Shown here piece by piece: positions 1 through 37,965 of a stretch of 37,965 nt of DNA. This DNA is from Dunaliella salina (lineage: Eukaryota > Chlorophyta > Chlorophyceae > Chlamydomonadales > Dunaliellaceae). The translations under genes and the position numbers were made by a program. Numbering within the stretch: the stretch's first letter is position 1; every line of letters starts with the position of its first letter. The DNA is taken from NCBI GenBank assembly GCA_002284615.2, contig MU069444.1, forward strand, positions 287,712 through 325,676. The letters are read 5' to 3'. A model generated the notes under the pieces. The model saw only the letters and a program-made list of their open reading frames with translations, was not told the DNA's origin and searched no databases.

Positions 1-50
<50 letters not shown>

Positions 51-58
51 TGTGTGTG
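1..58. repeat. (TG)n microsatellite at window start
   Basis: Pure TG dinucleotides with one A interruption near position 44. It continues beyond the window. Confidence 0.97.
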
Positions 59-828
59 AACCAGATGGCTGACAAATTGTGCCAAGCATTTGCTCTGGTG
101 AGCTGCATGGCCAAGGCTGCTTGCTTTGCTTGGTGCCACCTGTGTTACCTTGCTAGGGCTTGCTGAGGCGCTGCAAACTTCCCTGCCAGCACATCGCGGT
201 GAACATCTTGTGCTTGAAAGGGCAAAACGTGCACACAAAGTCCTCGGGACCCAATCTGGCATGCTGTGTTCATAGGAGGGTAGCGCTTTCCATTTCTGCT
301 GCGTTTGTTCAAAGTATGATTTGCACTTGTTTGCACTAGAGTCCCGTCCATGAAACTCGTGGTTGACTGGCCGTAAAACCCCCTCACGGTCTTCAATGTT
401 TGCTTGACTGTGATTGCGCTGCCCTTCTTTCAGCTTTAGGGTTGGCGATATCGCCATTGGCAGCTCTTTCATCAAAGGACCACTGGCAGATTCATGAAGT
501 TGCTGCAGGCATGTCTTCTGTATGTTGTATTCAACCTGCCCTGGAGCAAGGGGAGTCTTACTTGCATCTTTTCACAGTTCAGAGTACATAAGTTTCAAAA
601 GTTCAAAATACATACGTAAGCAGCACAGGCAAAGTCTTTGCCATCACACAACGCTGCTTGCCCATCTGATGAAGTCATGATAAGTGCAGAAAATGGCGAA
701 ATCAAGTACAGTTTCAATGAGGCTTTTGAACAAGTGTGCGCTACTGAACCCATAATGTAGAGGAAACTACTTTACATTGAAAGCATGTCTCTGAAACATT
801 TGTGGCACGCAGGATAGCGCCCATGCAG
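59..828. other. No gene recognised; presumed intron
   Basis: Open frames are short and carry no motif on either strand. A 33-base segment (65-97) with splice-like borders follows the TG tract, but its phase does not fit the next exon. Confidence 0.5.
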
Positions 829-29611
<28,783 letters not shown>

Positions 29612-29629
<18 letters not shown>

Positions 29630-29880
29630 CACCCAGGCCTGGTTGGTAGGTGGTGGGTATGTTTCTAGCTTATATGGTGGCAAATGAGTAAAAAAAAAAG
29701 GGTTAAGGTTTCATATGAAGTACCTCACTACATTGGCAGCTGACAGCCAGGCCTGATTGGTAGGTGGTGGATACGTTTCCAGCTTGTATGGTGGCAAATA
29801 CATAAAGGAAAAAGTAAGGGATCATATGAAGTGCCTCACCACCTTGGCAAGCTGACAGCCAGGCCTGCTGTTGCGTCCTT
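29612..29880 (+). repeat. Stop-codon region of last exon, three tandem copies
   Basis: The block cttggcgagctgacacccag plus gcctggttggtagg, containing the TGA stop, recurs with gctgac at 29625, 29739 and 29851 (spacing 114 and 112). Later copies read ttggcagctgacagccaggc and ttggcaagctgacagccagg. Confidence 0.9.
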
Positions 29881-30159
29881 CGCATTGCAAGGTGTGTGCA
29901 GATTATCACTCAGGCACATATTTCCAGCTTCTGTGATGGCAAATCAAGGTGTGCAGCATCTTGCACAGGCAAATGTGCCCATTGGGTTGGCGGTGCTTGC
30001 TCTGCATGTGCTCAGCCGGACCTGGCATGCACAGTCTCATCTGTTTCTTTCCTTTGCTCTGCATTGCTTTTTGGCCCCTACTTTGCATTGGCCGGGGTTA
30101 TAAAACCCAGCCGGTGCTATGGAAATTATATGAGTTGTCGGGCTGCAGTGTGCCAAGGC

Positions 30160-30225
30160 TAGTGCATTACATTGCGTTAGGGAACCTGACCTTCAGCCAG
30201 GCAGTTTTTGGCTGCTTGGCATTGA
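30160..30225 (-). repeat. 3' tail fragment of the LINE family at 33-36 kb
   Basis: cattacattgcgttag and cctgaccttcagccaggcag match the 3' ends at 33197-33260 and 34770-34830. Confidence 0.65.
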
Positions 30226-30352
30226 GATATTGAGTTCTGAAGCAAAACAATAAGTCTAAGTGCTGGAGCTGTGGAGGATGGAATTTGGCACATGAAAAGT
30301 TGCTCGAGTGCATTGCCTTATGGAATTGCCTCATGTGGCTCAATGCACAGGC

Positions 30353-30487
30353 TTGCTTGATCCAGGACTGCGTGAACCTGCATTCCAGGTTGATCCAGAA
30401 GGCTTGCTTGATCCAGAAGGCTTGCTTCCAGAAGCCTTCCAGAAGGCTTGCTTGATCCAGAACTGCGTGAACCTGCATTCCAGGTTT
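30353..30487 (+). repeat. Nested repeat (ggcttgcttgatccagaa)
   Basis: The block actgcgtgaacctgcattcc occurs at about 30367 and 30461, separated by several gatccagaaggcttgctt units. Confidence 0.9.
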
Positions 30488-30837
30488 ATCGGGGGGGGAG
30501 CATCAGTCTTGTCAGAGGGAATATGACACCTGAAACAGCCCTTTGACTGCACTGTTCCCGACTCCCTAAAACCGTCCTCCCTGTGCTTTTCACAGACATG
30601 CGCCTCACTGCGTATCAAATCACGCCTCACTGTGTATCAAATCTAGAATACGTTTGCCTCCGCTTGTGCTTGGATGATCTTGACTTTGATCTGGTTTGCT
30701 TCACGCACCAGAATCCATTAGGGGCAAAACTGAAGGGTCTCAGGATCCCTTTTGCATCGCCCTCAACACAGGTTTTGTGACGGAGGCCTGACTCTGACAG
30801 CGGCTAAGGCAGTCAGATTCCAGATTACGGCTCCTTT

Positions 30838-30926
30838 GAAAAGAGAAGGAAAAGGAAAAATATGTAGGAATAGCAGGAAAACACTCCCTACATCAATGAA
30901 GGAATGGGAGACACGTTGGCACAAAG
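30838..30926 (+). repeat. Dispersed fragment shared with 24581-24672
   Basis: acactccctacatcaatgaa and gggagacacgttggc after a purine-rich stretch. Confidence 0.8.
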
Positions 30927-31139
30927 AAGCGCACCTGCATTGCACCTCTGTTGAGGGTATTGGCACTGCATGTAGGCAGAATTAACACTAAGCAACTTCT
31001 GCGCCCACCTCCTCCTTTCTGCGTTACCTCCTTGATGAGGTCAACGAACAAAAAAGAAGTTGATGCAAGCCAAAAGTGGCCATGTGTGCAGAGGAATCTC
31101 AAACTAGCAGGTGAGCTGAGGTAATGCAGGAAAACCTGA

Positions 31140-31394
31140 CTAAACTAGACCAGCTGTGGATGCTATTCGTTCCTGTGCATGTTCCTTGGCTGCTGCTTGA
31201 GCTTTGAGCTTATGTATGACAGCAGAAGATTTTGTACCGTTGGGGGAAAGAGGGATGGACACAACCCTAGATGCATCTTGCCCAATATTTGCTGCATCTT
31301 CAACCCACACTGCACAAACCCTGCCTGCAGGGAAAAGGATGGAGAGCAGGCCATGATTCCGAAGAACCACCACTTCAGGGTTTGCCTCTTGCAA
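31140..31394 (-). other. Unidentified open frame, possibly a repeat-derived coding fragment
   Basis: An 84-codon minus-strand frame begins LQEANPEVVVLRNHGLLSIL and contains FPAGRVCAVWVEDAANIGQD and an Ala/Lys-rich end (HKLKAQAAAKEHAQERIAS). Composition looks coding, but there is no ATG at the start and an in-frame TGA lies shortly upstream. I do not recognise it; it could be a retroelement fragment or an exon of an antisense gene. Confidence 0.3.
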
Positions 31395-31461
31395 TGTGTG
31401 TAATTGACTTCAACAATCCAGGGATGGATTCATCAACAATAAACACGGCAAAATGCTTAAT

Positions 31462-31580
31462 TGTAGAGTTGCATCGCACATGCACCCTGCACTGCGATGT
31501 AAGCGCGTTTTCTATCGTAGCGCGTTTTAGAGTTGCATCACACATGCACCCAGCACTGCGATATAAGCGCGTTTTCTAGC
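31462..31580 (+). repeat. 66-bp tandem duplication with aagcgcgttttcta
   Basis: agagttgcatcgcacatgca, then ccctgcactgcgatgtaagc, gcgttttcta, followed by a second copy with a few changes. Confidence 0.9.
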
Positions 31581-31599
31581 GAATGCGATCGTCCAGAAC

Positions 31600-33160
31600 T
31601 GCATTGCGGCGGGCTTTGTGAGACAGACGTTGCACTTGACTTAGCCTACCCTTGTTGGGGTGCTGAATGATGCTTTGGTCCATGCTTTCACATGATGGTG
31701 AGCAGGTCTGCCAATAGGCTCTTGCTGCTGGCTTTGTTTTGCATCAACAAGGTCAAGTGGCTCACTGCATTGGTTTGCACTCTGCTTGTCTAATTTTTAA
31801 CAATTCGTCGGTACTAGAATACTTCAAGTAGTTTCATCCAACAGCACAAATATGTGCGATGCATGGAAACAGGGTGTGATTTAAAAACTCAGGCAGCTCA
31901 AGTGTTTGTAATGCAACGTTTCAGACTGAGTGAGAGAGGCTTGCTACTAAACGGCTTTTCTGCTCTGGTCCTGTGCAAATTTTTTCTGAAATCCTGGTCT
32001 GTACCAGTCTATATTGTTTGTGTTCCTGTTCTGATAATGGCCATTAGACTCTGGGTCTGGATTTCTGCAGTCTCAAACTGGGATGATTTATTAATTTTGC
32101 TTTGTATGGATAATGGGTAAGTGACTCCACAGCAGGGGGGGGGTGATCCATGTCCTTGGGGTGGCCAAAATATTTGACTGCACTTTGTAATTGCCAGTCA
32201 TTTTAATTCTGCCACATGGAGCTACTGCTGAAGCTAATAGACATGACTTTCATAAGAGGGACCTGCAAAGGTACTGCTGGGGAGCTTTCATTGAGAGAGG
32301 TTGCTTAAGGATTGGGCACGCAAAGCTTTTCACATTTATAAACCTACAAGCCAGAGTTTGGTGTTGGCAAATGCGTGCTGCTGCGGACTTTTGGGTATGA
32401 CAAGTGTGACTTTTAAATCCTCTGCACTTGTGTTGCTTAAGCTTTCACGCCACAAACGTTTCCTACTTGCTCACCATCACCTTCTTTTCCTTGGCTACCT
32501 TTTTTTTGTATCGTTGAGCTACTCGAATGTGTGCCTGCCTTTATTGTTTCTCAGCTCACCCTCAACCAATGCTGCAAATGGAGTTTCTGAAATAGTTTCC
32601 TGTGATGCTGCATGCATTTGTGAAGACAATGCCAAGAGCATGGGATCACCACAGGGCGCCTTCCAGCGCTAGCAAAGTGAACACTCACCAGCGTGCTTTC
32701 AGGAATGTCATGACAAGAGTCTGCTGTGGCGAGAGTGTGTTGCAAGGTAGTTGAGTATCCTTGGACACTGGTGTTCGTCCTTGTGGCAACACAGCTGAGG
32801 CTGTGTAGAGGGAACTGCATGTGAGGACTTGCAGAAGCAGTTGAAGCCACAATGCTTGCTCAGGAGCTTCACTCTCATTCTGTTCAGCATGCCTAAAAAC
32901 TTGCTAGCACTTGACGCACTCTTGAGAAGACTGCTTTCGCTCTTATCAACAAGATCAGGCACGGGGTACTGCTAGTGACCAACCTGATCCCCGTTGATCC
33001 TTTCATGGTGGAGGGATACACAGTGCCCCGGCCCTCTTTATATCCTCTTTTCCTTTAATTTATGTGGGGATACTTGCACTGCCTTCATGGTTCTCCTTTT
33101 CTTGTCATTTCTATTCTTTCCTCGTTGCCACACCATCTTCAGGATGTATATCTACGCGTA
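31600..33160. other. No gene recognised
   Basis: Short frames exist on both strands (+ 31854-32120 and 32301-32672; - 32551-32850 and 32708-32962), none with a motif I can name. The overlapping minus frames at 32.55-32.96 kb could be a decayed element. Confidence 0.4.
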
Positions 33161-33179
33161 ATCTTAGTCAAGCCCGTGA

Positions 33180-33968
33180 ACAAAAAAGCCCATGTTACAT
33201 TTACATTTACATTTACATTTGGGGACCTTCAGCCAGATTGTTCGACTGATCAGCCTGTGACTGGTCCTCGCCAGCCAACATAATATCCATAAGCTCAGAA
33301 ATAAACAAATGAAGCTTGTTGTTGTGTTGCAAGAGGAAATCCTGCACATTCTGGACACTACCTTGCTGTAAATAAGGTTGTTCCATTGAAAAAACACCTG
33401 AGAAGCAGTTGAACAGGTAAGCATACTTTCTCCTCAAATCACAAACAGCTGCGTTTCTGCACGTCAAAAGGGCATGGACTTCATCCTGAATCTCAGCCCT
33501 AGAGCAGCAATCACACACGAGAGAGGTTCGAGAATCCCAGGCCGCTGTCTCCACCTTCAACCTGTGTGCCCTAAGTCTGAANCGGCTAACATTCCTTACG
33601 ACATGTTGAGACAGATCCAAATGCATGTGTCTCGGTAAGCGGGCTGGGGCACGCACATTGTGGTCAAAAGGCACTGCAAACAANGTTTGATAGGTTGCCA
33701 ATTTACTGTAAGTCTCCCGAGGGTTTACTCCCTCAACATCTCTCCACACTGCCCGCAACCTGTGCCTTAGGTNAGCAGTGAACTCTTGAATAGAAATAGG
33801 TGTACCCTGCCGCACAGCTTCAACAAAGGAATCACAGCGCCGCAATCCTTGAAAGGCATCTAAAACTTGAGCAGTCCAGCAAGAAGGCTCACGAGAATGA
33901 ATGTTCAGATCCGCTTTCAGCACGCTTCTCAGCGTCTCGCTATTGGACCTGATCATGCTATTATACAT
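33180..33968 (-). pseudogene. LINE-type polyprotein C-terminal segment, copy 1 (best preserved)
   Basis: This 251-codon minus frame has three ambiguous bases (33582, 33684, 33773). It reads MYNSMIRSNSETLRSVL, then LRHRLRAVWRDVEGVNP, LPRHMHLDLSQHVVRNVS, FRLRAHRLKVETAAW, CDCCSRAEIQDEVHALLTC (a CCHC-type zinc motif) and SELMDIMLAGEDQSQ. This pattern fits the C-terminal region of non-LTR retrotransposon polymerases of volvocine-type algae as I recall them; no reverse transcriptase core is present. It is followed by a short 3' tail with four TTACAT units (33197-33220). It is probably a 5'-truncated insertion. Confidence 0.7.
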
Positions 33969-34059
33969 TTTAACAACAGATCTGGACCAATAAAATGTGG
34001 CTGCATGAAAACCTTCCTCTCTCTACAGCTGGTCGAGGAAATTTAGATGCTGTTCTGGC

Positions 34060-34752
34060 CGTGTCACACCCTTAGCCTGACATGTTGCGGGTTGTTACAT
34101 TGCATTACACTAATGGTTACAAGGGTTACAAGGATGGCCTACAGCCCGAGACTCTGGCTGATCGGCTGCCGGTGAAACAATCTCAGCCAGCATCAAAAAT
34201 TGAAACCAACTCAGACAAAAATTTTGAAAACCTGTACGAGTCTTGATTTAGGTACGTATTGATCTCAGCATCAGTCAAAAGTGGTAGCTCGCTAAAAATA
34301 AATGAAGTCAGTGTTTGGAAGTTGGGCAAAAGTATGTAATGATTTGAAAAGATCAATGAACAAGTCCTTGTATTTTCTGCGCAGCTCACACATCTCCAGG
34401 CAATTACAGTAGAGGAGAACATGTTCCTCATCCTGGACTTCAGCACGCTCACACATGTCACAAACGTTTCAACCATTTACAGGATTCGACCTTCAAGCAG
34501 TGGGCACGAAGCCTAAACCTACTCAAATTCCTCATGACTCCTTTATCCAAATATTTAAATAAAATATGTTGGGACACAAAAGGGTGTGCGCGCTGTTTCA
34601 TGTAAAGGCCTTCCGCACCAATGGTGGTAAGTCACTGCTTTCCTGTTCACTCCTCGGGGACTCAAAGCATCCGCTTCCCTCCATATCTTTTGCTGCCTGT
34701 ACCTCAAATCCCCTAAGAAATCCTGTATGGGGATCTTAGAAGCACTCAGCAT
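34060..34752 (-). pseudogene. Same LINE segment, copy 2, frameshifted
   Basis: The minus strand reads IPIQDFLGDLRYRQQKIW, matching ISIQEFTAxLRHRLRAVW of copy 1. After frameshifts come FRLRAHCLKVESCKW and the zinc motif CERAEVQDEEHVLLYC, then LAEIVSPAADQPESRA against LAGEDQSQADQSNNLA. Its 3' tail at 34090-34130 has the shared gcattacac and gttacaagg motifs. It cannot encode a full product. Confidence 0.7.
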
Positions 34753-34769
34753 CTCTGCTTAAACATGTC

Positions 34770-34860
34770 CTCATGGCGCATTGCATTACACTGAAGGACT
34801 TGTTCCCTGACCTTCAGCCAGGTTGTTTGACTGCTCAGCCTGCTGGGCACGGCAGCCAAA
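34770..34860 (-). repeat. 3' tail of a further truncated copy of the same LINE
   Basis: gcattgcattacactgaagg, ctgaccttcagccaggttgt and gactgctcagcctg repeat the tail of copy 1. Confidence 0.7.
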
Positions 34861-34904
34861 AAAAGAAACACAATTGATTCAAATTTTGCTGAAGAAAGTG
34901 ACGA

Positions 34905-35985
34905 ACGTCCTCATGGCCAACCTCTGGATAACAATGGTTACAATGGGGTACTTAGCCTTCAGCCATGAAGTCTTGCTGCTCAGCTTTTGCGAACACAATA
35001 CAAAGCATATAGAAAGACAAAATGAAAAAGAGGTCAGAATGCAGCATGAGTGCTTAAGGAATGTGGAGACCAGACCCAGCAAGCAAAAAGTCCAAGCAAA
35101 GAAGGGGAGTAAAGAAGTTAGCAGAGATATGTGTTCAATCAAAGACCGATGAGGAGCTGAGATGAAACCAGAGAAACACATAGGAAGAGTGCAACAAGAC
35201 CGTACAGAAAGCAGAGGGCGTCAAGCAAGTTGCTGGTAAATGCACCCACCTCCTGGAACTCAACAGAATATCACCAGCAAGCTCACTAATGTGTGTTAGT
35301 ACTGTGGTTGTGTTGGGTCTCTCAGGAATTCAATGGCAAGCCAAGGAGACACTTGTAGAGATTGTATGGAAACCTCTGACTGATAAAACCAGTCGAACCA
35401 AGGGAGGTTCTTGTCTGAGAAGACATCTCAAAGAAGAGGTAAGCATACTTGTCTGAGAGGGTGCAAGTACTTGCACAATTACAAAGGAAAAAGGCATGTT
35501 CGCATCTTGCAAGTCTTGTAGATCACAAATACCGCAATGACAATTCACACAATCCTGCCAACAAGCTCTCTCTACTCCCAACATGAGCCCTTAGCCTGAA
35601 ACAGGAAATGTTCCACACGTCTCCTACATCCAAATGAAGGTATCTAAAGGCTTGTAAGGCGCAGCCTCAGCACTAATAGCTTTTGATTGTGACCCCTGGG
35701 ACCAGCGCTGTCCAAGTCATGCCAAACCCTACACAGCCGTGTCCGCAAGTCTATTGCAAAATCCCTGGCATTCATCATTCCCCGTTCCATTGCGTACAGA
35801 ATTTTCATACAGCTCGCTCCTTTGCAGCCCCTGAAATACAGTCACAGCTTCTGATGTCCAGCACTGCACACCAGAAATAGCACTACTACTCAACGCCTTG
35901 TCAGCCTGCTGCACCTTCCTAACTATTGTACTGTGCAGCACAGAAGAGATTCGTAAGACCTTACTGCTTCTCTAAATTAATAAAA
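34905..35985 (-). pseudogene. Same LINE segment, copy 3, strongly decayed
   Basis: The minus strand has LHSTIVRKVQQADKALSSSA and CWTSEAVTVFQGLQRSELYE, aligned with copy 1's CWTAQVLDAFQGLRRCDSF. It then has a broken zinc-motif region near 35560-35490 and a tail near 34910-34990. Stops and frameshifts are frequent. Copies 1-3 lie in the same order and orientation. Confidence 0.65.
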
Positions 35986-36329
35986 CTGCAAGGGTTCCTA
36001 CAATCCCTAAACACTGTCTGACTACAAGTAGTCCGCTTAACTCCCAGCACCGCTTCAAAAGTTATAGGTGACCTGTCTGCAGTGGGCAACCATTTCAGCA
36101 TCTCCTTCATGTAACAAGAAAAGTAAAAGTCTACCCTGGATACAACCAGCGTGCATTAAGGAAAGACTCAACAGTCAGCGCTGAAACTAACAGTGGTCCC
36201 CATCAACAAATGCTCGCAATGAGCAGCCCAGCTAATGTGGGTCCGGCGGGTCGTCAGCCATCCGTCCAGCTGCGCGCCTCGCTGTCCTATACGCAGCCCG
36301 CCCTGCAGCCCCTTCCCCCGAACCCCCAC

Positions 36330-36560
36330 TCAAGAAAAGAAAAAAAGAAAAAAAGAAAAGAAAAGGAAAGAAAAGAAAAGATAAGAAAAGTCTACGCAAG
36401 CCAGAGGCCGCGTGCATTAAGGGAAGGTCCACTAACAAGCTAGCAAGCTAGCAAGGAAGCAGGGGCCTCACCAGAAGGCCCTCAAAATCTCCACTAGACA
36501 CAGCTTGCCTAGGAGAGAGCCAGAAACAGAACTAGTGGGGATCTGGAGGGTTGCTGCTCG
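36330..36560 (+). repeat. Dispersed repeat, family K, copy 2, starting with an A/G-rich tract
   Basis: A purine tract (36330-36390), then tctacgcaagccagaggccg, cgtgcattaaggg, gcctcaccagaaggccctca, cctaggagagagcc and atctggagggttgc. The order is the same as at 11400-11600. Confidence 0.88.
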
Positions 36561-36629
36561 CCATGCCTCTGGACGCCTGGACTCTCCTCCTCCCGTCCTC
36601 CGCCGCCGCACGCCCAGCAACCCCCCTCC

Positions 36630-36960
36630 CATGGTTCGGCTGCTTGTAACTTGGCTTTTTGTTTAGTCAGGCCCAGATTTATAAGGGGTGTGATTGTAAA
36701 CTCATTGTAAATGCCAGTGGTACCGGCCACACCAATTAGGATGATGTGCAAAGTCATTTTGTTATTCCTGTTTGGATTTCTGGGGTCATTTTTGAAGGTG
36801 GGCAAAGCCCATTTTTCAATGGTGACGGGGTGCCATTGTACTTTCTGTTTTGTTTTTGCTGCTTTTCTTGAGAGGATCTCTTGTACATCCACAACTGTTG
36901 CCAGCCCAAGATTTTTTTGGATCTCATGGTCATAGCAAAAAATGGTGTTGCTAGCTTTAA
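36630..36960 (-). other. Unidentified coding-like frame
   Basis: A minus-strand frame open from about 36960 reads NTIFCYDHEIQKNLGLATVV, then WHPVTIEKWALPTFKN, MTLHIILIGVAGTTGIYNEF and TPLINLGLTKQKAKL. It has the look of a real protein, but I cannot name a family. Upstream in-frame stops suggest a fragment, most likely from a mobile element since it adjoins family K. Confidence 0.35.
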
Positions 36961-37284
36961 CTGCGCACCAGCCTTATTCTGTTTATAATTCCAGAGCCAC
37001 TAGGGAACATCAGTGCCTGGTGCGTCTAGAGGTAGGGGAAAAGAGGTCATCGTGGATTGTGAGTTATACCTTAGGAGTATTGTTGGGTCTTGGCTCCCTC
37101 CGAGAGTCTGGTCCTCCTGCAAAGACTTCTTACTTTTTTTCTTGTCTTTTCTTTTCTTTTGTCTTTTTTTTTTCCTGTTCTTTCATGTTATGCTTTGCTT
37201 TCTTTCCTTTCTGCTTGGTCAGAGGGGGCTACCTGGACTATATTGCCAGACATGCTCCTTTTTGTGCTTCTTCCTGAAATCTAA

Positions 37285-37835
37285 CCATGCCATCCAATTT
37301 TCAAAAAAAGATTATTTTCCGAAAATTGACAAAAATTGGAAGACCCCAGATCACTCCCTGGCCTTCGATCACCCTCAAACGGCCCACAGCTCCACCCTAG
37401 GACAAATTTTCCTCCCAAAAAATGTGTTTTTTCTCACAACTCTGGTATAGTATGCTAACATCCTGCATATCCAAAAATGGTAAAGGAGGAGACACCCTTT
37501 TGTCTAGACTTCCTGTAAGGGAAGTGGCTGGAATCCTGAAACTCACCAACCACTTTACCTTTGCACTTTATTTTTTTGCAACGATATTCTTTCATGCAAG
37601 GGCCCCAAATCACCAAAGATAAATGTTGTACAGTGGGCGATCGGATTTGGAGTTTTGATGGTCCAAACTAGGGTTCACGCTGCGGCTAATTAGTCATGGT
37701 CTCCGTCACTGGGAACTTTGAAACCCTGAAACTGGCTGCCAAGGTTAAAATTTCACAGTTATGGAGAACCTATAGGTTCTGTAGCTACAGAAGGAGCATG
37801 CAAAAAACGCCTGATTTTGGGCCTCGGATAGCCCC
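37285..37835 (-). repeat. Dispersed repeat, family D, copy 5 (-)
   Basis: gaccccagatcactccctgg, cggcccacagctccacccta, agggccccaaatcacc and actagggttcacgc, ending ggcctcggatagcccc, follow the order of copy 4. Confidence 0.9.
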
Positions 37836-37839
37836 TCTG

Positions 37840-37965
37840 TTGTTTTGTTTTCTTTTTTCTTTTCTCTTCCCTCTTCTTGGCTCTTCCCTTCCCTTCTCTT
37901 CCCTTCTCTTCTCTTCCCTTCTCTTTTCTTCTCTCCTCTTCCCTTCCCTTCCCTTCTCTTCTCTT
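37840..37965. repeat. Pyrimidine (TTCCC/TTCTC)n tract at window end
   Basis: About 125 bases of almost pure C and T, made of cttcccttctcttc units. Confidence 0.95.

Noticed and set aside
65..97. Possible 33-base exon (MADKLCQAFAL) after the first TG tract
   Set aside because: Splice-like borders, but its end phase does not fit the exon at 829, and the peptide carries no motif.
400..591. Segment after a good acceptor (cccttctttcag) as a glycine-loop exon (GDIAIGSSFIKG)
   Set aside because: No GxGxxG pattern, no following VAxK, and a stop within 20 codons in that frame.
31854..32672. Plus-strand frames of 88 and 123 codons as a downstream gene
   Set aside because: No motif, hydrophobic pieces typical of T-rich non-coding DNA, and no convincing splice pattern.

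Overview
The window looks like nuclear DNA of a green alga, probably a chlorophycean; Dunaliella-like is my best guess from repeat-rich introns of moderate GC, and I could not check it. The reasons are one split gene with small exons and kilobase introns, standard GT-AG splice sites, very abundant CA/TG tracts and minisatellites, LINE and PIF/Harbinger remnants, and draft-assembly gaps (N at 11013-11032, 21834-22317, 27582-27583). No bacterial operon structure, rRNA, tRNA or CRISPR array was seen.

The only host gene I can reconstruct runs on the + strand from before base 829 to a stop at 29629. I pieced together 16 exons; reading phase is continuous across every junction from 2500 to 29629. 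They encode, in order, a helical and Ser/Pro-rich stretch, a kinase-homology domain (HPNIV, then the helix KDVAQALAVIHAQ, SYGVGMAQLMTAG and RPSFAEIVLQLE), a dimerisation linker (ELLYDLFPEQVANALKNG) and a complete class III nucleotidyl cyclase domain (FFSDVCGYT, VETVGDAYLCV, GLHTGAV, FGLFGDTVNVASRMES, IKGKGTM), followed by a short polyQ tail. This is the layout of membrane receptor guanylyl cyclases; receptor and membrane parts would lie upstream. In this model the kinase domain has no HRD or DFG motif and is probably a pseudokinase. Coding sequence is about 1.9 kb out of 28.8 kb.

Region by region: 1-3.5 kb holds the first exons; 3481-5170 is a PIF/Harbinger transposon in an intron with TTA target duplications; 5.6-9.7 kb holds small kinase exons and a 1.3-kb minisatellite; 9.7-14.9 kb holds the rest of the kinase domain and copies of a dispersed repeat; 14.8-19.2 kb holds the linker and most of the cyclase; 20.0-22.6 kb holds three related TIR elements; 23-27 kb holds an inverted repeat pair and a minus-strand LINE; 29.4-29.6 kb is the last exon; 30-33 kb has no gene I recognise; 33.2-36 kb holds three same-orientation copies of a LINE C-terminal segment; 36-38 kb is repeats.

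The most unusual signal is that exon edges of the cyclase gene, splice site included, have diverged extra copies a short distance away in the neighbouring intron, often 112-122 bp away. I count this at eight or more edges, including the stop-codon end of the last exon.
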